The position numbers and the translations under genes were made by a program. A stretch of DNA of 64,000 nt, from NCBI RefSeq assembly GCF_000002075.1, contig NW_004797344.1:1092422-1156421 (forward strand). Direction: 5' to 3'. Below the pieces are notes generated by a model, which saw nothing but the letters and a program-made list of their open reading frames with translations, made no database searches and was not told the DNA's origin. This DNA is from Aplysia californica. Taxonomy: Eukaryota; Mollusca; Gastropoda; Aplysiida; Aplysiidae. Below, in pieces: positions 54,901 through 60,900 of this stretch (position 1 is its first letter; every line of letters begins with the position of its first letter).

Positions 54901-57900
54901 TGTGTCCATCGACACCGTGGCCTCAGATGCCAGTAGTGCCGTGGTCGTTGCGCGTGAGTAGAGCAGTATTATATTTGGACTGTGAGTGTGTCTGTGTCTG
55001 TATCGAATACAAAAGTGGGCACGCCGGGGAAAATGTGTGTTGTGTTTACGCGTGACGTTGATTTTTGACAAATTGTTTTCTTCCGTTTTCACATTTCTGT
55101 TTGTTAAGTTTAAGGTTCTTGCTGGTGGAATGTGGGAGGGGTCTTAAGGACTTAATGAATGAGGGTTTTTTTTAGACAGAAAGAAGAGGAAAGTTTATGC
55201 CTTAGTTTTGATGAAAACACGAGTGATGATTTGACAGTGGGTTTTCATAAGTAGATTTACTCGTGTGTACATAGCTAGCCTGACTAGGAAATGGCTTTTG
55301 CGTTGGCATGGAGGGAATCTGGGATGAGCCATTCATCCATTCGATGACAGAGGGAAATGGAACATTAGCTCATGAGTAGGGGGATATAGCAGTACTGGTT
55401 GAGTAAGCTGCGTAGAAGACACTGTGATGGGTGTTTGAGGAGAAGCGTTTGACTGTGATTGAAAGCATGTTTTTTTCTGGTTTCAGTGCGTCCCAAGACA
55501 CCAACCCTGAGCAGAGCTCCTACAGATGCTACCATTGAGAGCGGCACATCTGTGACGTTGACATGTGCAACACTGAGCAGTGGAGTTGTGACCTACACAT
55601 TTTCACAGGGCAGCACCCAGGTTCAAAGCGGCTCCAGCGCCACATACGATTTGGCAAGTGCTGCCACCTCAGACACTGGGTCTTACACGTGTATTGCCAG
55701 CATCAGTTCAGTGGACTCCGTTGCCAGCAACACAGAGACCATGACAGTTGTCGGTGAGTATGATGTCAAGTTCTAGGAGGGCAGGGAATAAGGAAGAGAG
55801 ATGAGACTGAGAGAGGAGTATTTTGTCCCTTTGTGACACGGTTGACAGAAAAGAAGGATGGAAGAGGAACCTCCATTTGATGTTGTCTGCTGTAGGTTTA
55901 CGTGCTGGTGAGAAGCAGCGTGGTTGAGCATACTCTTCTGTTTGTTTCCTCAGATAAACCAACGACGCCCACTTTGGCTACCGACAATAGTGACCCAACG
56001 GATGGCGATGCCATAACACTGACGTGTACAGCCACAGAGGCCGCGGTAAACAACTATGAGTTCAAACTGGGCTCAACGTCACTGGCTTCTGGAAGTAGCA
56101 GCACATATTCCATAAGCACTGCAACTATCGGCGCAGATGATGGCAGCTACACCTGTATTGTGTCCATCGACACCGTGGCCTCAGATGCCAGTAGTGCCGT
56201 GGTCGTTGCGCGTGAGTAGAGCAGTATTATATTTGGACTGTGAGTGTGTCTGTGTCTGTATCGAATACAAAAGTGGGCACGCCGGGGAAAATGTGTGTTG
56301 TGTTTACGCGTGACGTTGATTTTTGACAAATTGTTTTCTTCCGTTTTCACATTTCTGTTTGTTAAGTTTAAGGTTCTTGCTGGTGGAATGTGGGAGGGGT
56401 CTTAGGGACTTAATGAATTAGGCTTTTTTAGACAGAATGAGCAAAGTTTATGTCTAATTTTGAGAAAAACACGAGTGATGGTTTGACAGTGGGTTTTCAT
56501 AAGTAGATTTACTCGTGTGTACATAGCTAGCCTGACTAGGAAATGGCTTTTGCGTTGGCATGGAGGGAATCTGGGATGAGCCATTCATCCATTCGATGAC
56601 AGAGGGAAATGGAACATTAGCTCATGAGTAGGGGGATATAGCAGTACTGGTTGAGTAAGCTGCGTAGAAGACACTGTGATGGGTGTTTGAGGAGAAGCGT
56701 TTGACTGTGATTGAAAGCATGTTTTTTTCTGGTTTCAGTGCGTCCCAAGACACCAACCCTGAGCAGAGCTCCTACAGATGCTACCATTGAGAGCGGCACA
56801 TCTGTGACGTTGACATGTGCAACACTGAGCAGTGGAGTTGTGACCTACACATTTTCACAGGGCAGCACCCAGGTTCAAAGCGGCTCCAGCGCCACATACG
56901 ATTTGGCAAGTGCTGCCACCTCAGACACTGGGTCTTACACGTGTATTGCCAGCATCAGTTCAGTGGACTCCGTTGCCAGCAACACAGAGACCATGACAGT
57001 TGTCGGTGAGTATGATGTCAAGTTCTAGGAGGGCAGGGAATAAGGAAGAGAGATGAGACTGAGAGAGGAGTATTTTGTCCCTTTGTGACACGGTTGACAG
57101 AAAAGAAGGATGGAAGAGGAACCTCCATTTGATGTTGTCTGCTGTAGGTTTACGTGCTGGTGAGAAGCAGCGTGGTTGAGCATACTCTTCTGTTTGTTTC
57201 CTCAGATAAACCAACGACGCCCACTTTGGCTACCGACAATAGTGACCCAACGGATGGCGATGCCATAACACTGACGTGTACAGCCACAGAGGCCGCGGTA
57301 AACAACTATGAGTTCAAACTGGGCTCAACGTCACTGGCTTCTGGAAGTAGCAGCACATATTCCATAAGCACTGCAACTATCGGCGCAGATGATGGCAGCT
57401 ACACCTGTATTGTGTCCATCGACACCGTGACCTCAGATGCCAGTAGTGCCGTGGTCGTTGCGCGTGAGTAGAGCAGTATTATATTTGGACTGTGAGTGTG
57501 TCTGTGTCTGTATCGAATACAAAAGTGGGCACGCCGGGGAAAATGTGTGTTGTGTTTACGCGTGACGTTGATTTTTGACAAATTGTTTTCTTCCGTTTTC
57601 ACATTTCTGTTTGTTAAGTTTAAGTTTCTTGCTGGTGGAATGTGGGAGGGGTCTTAAGGACTTAATGAATGAGGGTTTTTTTTAGACAGAAAGAAGAGGA
57701 AAGTTTATGCCTTAGTTTTGATGAAAACACGAGTGATGATTTGACAGTGGGTTTTCATAAGTAGATTTACTCGTGTGTACATAGCTAGCCTGACTAGGAA
57801 ATGGCTTTTGCGTTGGCATGGAGGGAATCTGGGATGAGCCATTCATCCATTCGATGACAGAGGGAAATGGAACATTAGCTCATGAGTAGGGGGATATAGC

Positions 57901-60900
57901 AGTACTGGTTGAGTAAGCTGCGTAGAAGACATTGTGATGGGTGTTTGAGGAGAAGCGTTTGACTGTGATTGAAAGCATGTTTTTTTCTGGTTTCAGTGCG
58001 TCCCAAGACACCAACCCTGAGCAGAGCTCCTACAGATGCTACCATTGAGAGCGGCACATCTGTGACGTTGACATGTGCAACACTGAGCAGTGGAGTTGTG
58101 ACCTACACATTTTCACAGGGCAGCACCCAGGTTCAAAGCGGCTCCAGCGCCACATACGATTTGGCAAGTGCTGCCACCTCAGACACTGGGTCTTACACGT
58201 GTATTGCCAGCATCAGTTCAGTGGACTCCGTTGCCAGCAACACAGAGACCATGACAGTTGTCGGTGAGTATGATGTCAAGTTCTAGGAGGGCAGGGAATA
58301 AGGAAGAGAGATGAGACTGAGAGAGGAGTATTTTGTCCCTTTGTGACACGGTTGACAGAAAAGAAGGATGGAAGAGGAACCTCCATTTGATGTTGTCTGC
58401 TGTAGGTTTACGTGCTGGTGAGAAGCAGCGTGGTTGAGCATACTCTTCTGTTTGTTTCCTCAGATAAACCAACGACGCCCACTTTGGCTACCGACAATAG
58501 TGACCCAACGGATGGCGATGCCATAACACTGACGTGTACAGCCACAGAGGCCGCGGTAAACAACTATGAGTTCAAACTGGGCTCAACGTCACTGGCTTCT
58601 GGAAGTAGCAGCACATATTCCATAAGCACTGCAACTATCGGCGCAGATGATGGCAGCTACACCTGTATTGTGTCCATCGACACCGTGACCTCAGATGCCA
58701 GTAGTGCCGTGGTCGTTGCGCGTGAGTAGAGCAGTATTATATTTGGACTGTGAGTGTGTCTGTGTCTGTATCGAATACAAAAGTGGGCACGCCGGGGAAA
58801 ATGTGTGTTGTGTTTACGCGTGACGTTGATTTTTGACAAATTGTTTTCTTCCGTTTTCACATTTCTGTTTGTTAAGTTTAAGTTTCTTGCTGGTGGAATG
58901 TGGGAGGGGTCTTAAGGACTTAATGAATGAGGGTTTTTTTTAGACAGAAAGAAGAGGAAAGTTTATGCCTTAGTTTTGATGAAAACACGAGTGATGATTT
59001 GACAGTGGGTTTTCATAAGTAGATTTACTCGTGTGTACATAGCTAGCCTGACTAGGAAATGGCTTTTGCGTTGGCATGGAGGGAATCTGGGATGAGCCAT
59101 TCATCCATTCGATGACAGAGGGAAATGGAACATTAGCTCATGAGTAGGGGGATATAGCAGTACTGGTTGAGTAAGCTGCGTAGAAGACATTGTGATGGGT
59201 GTTTGAGGAGAAGCGTTTGACTGTGATTGAAAGCATGTTTTTTTTCTGGTTTCAGTGCGTCCCAAGACACCAACCCTGAGCAGAGCTCCTACAGATGCTA
59301 CCATTGAGAGCGGCACATCTGTGACGTTGACATGTGCAACACTGAGCAGTGGAGTTGTGACCTACACATTTTCACAGGGCAGCACCCAGGTTCAAAGCGG
59401 CTCCAGCGCCACATACGATTTGGCAAGTGCTGCCACCTCAGACACTGGGTCTTACACGTGTATTGCCAGCATCAGTTCAGTGGACTCCGTTGCCAGCAAC
59501 ACAGAGACCATGACAGTTGTCGGTGAGTATGATGTCAAGTTCTAGGAGGGCAGGGAATAAGGAAGAGAGATGAGACTGAGAGAGGAGTATTTTGTCCCTT
59601 TGTGACACGGTTGACAGAAAAGAAGGATGGAAGAGGAACCTCCATTTGATGTTGTCTGCTGTAGGTTTACGTGCTGGTGAGAAGCAGCGTGGTTGAGCAT
59701 ACTCTTCTGTTTGTTTCCTCAGATAAACCAACGACGCCCACTTTGGCTACCGACAATAGTGACCCAACGGATGGCGATGCCATAACACTGACGTGTACAG
59801 CCACAGAGGCCGCGGTAAACAACTATGAGTTCAAACTGGGCTCAACGTCACTGGCTTCTGGAAGTAGCAGCACATATTCCATAAGCACTGCAACTATCGG
59901 CGCAGATGATGGCAGCTACACCTGTATTGTGTCCATCGACACCGTGGCCTCAGATGCCAGTAGTGCCGTGGTCGTTGCGCGTGAGTAGAGCAGTATTATA
60001 TTTGGACTGTGAGTGTGTCTGTGTCTGTATCGAATACAAAAGTGGGCACGCCGGGGAAAATGTGTGTTGTGTTTACGCGTGACGTTGATTTTTGACAAAT
60101 TGTTTTCTTCCGTTTTCACATTTCTGTTTGTTAAGTTTAAGGTTCTTGCTGGTGGAATGTGGGAGGGGTCTTAAGGACTTAATGAATGAGGGTTTTTTTT
60201 AGACAGAAAGAAGAGGAAAGTTTATGCCTTAGTTTTGATGAAAACACGAGTGATGATTTGACAGTGGGTTTTCATAAGTAGATTTACTCGTGTGTACATA
60301 GCTAGCCTGACTAGGAAATGGCTTTTGCGTTGGCATGGAGGGAATCTGGGATGAGCCATTCATCCATTCGATGACAGAGGGAAATGGAACATTAGCTCAT
60401 GAGTAGGGGGATATAGCAGTACTGGTTGAGTAAGCTGCGTAGAAGACATTGTGATGGGTGTTTGAGGAGAAGCGTTTGACTGTGATTGAAAGCATGTTTT
60501 TTTTCTGGTTTCAGTGCGTCCCAAGACACCAACCCTGAGCAGAGCTCCTACAGATGCTACCATTGAGAGCGGCACATCTGTGACGTTGACATGTGCAACA
60601 CTGAGCAGTGGAGTTGTGACCTACACATTTTCACAGGGCAGCACCCAGGTTCAAAGCGGCTCCAGCGCCACATACGATTTGGCAAGTGCTGCCACCTCAG
60701 ACACTGGGTCTTACACGTGTATTGCCAGCATCAGTTCAGTGGACTCCGTTGCCAGCAACACAGAGACCATGACAGTTGTCGGTGAGTATGATGTCAAGTT
60801 CTAGGAGGGCAGGGAATAAGGAAGAGAGATGAGACTGAGAGAGGAGTATTTTGTCCCTTTGTGACACGGTTGACAGAAAAGAAGGATGGAAGAGGAACCT

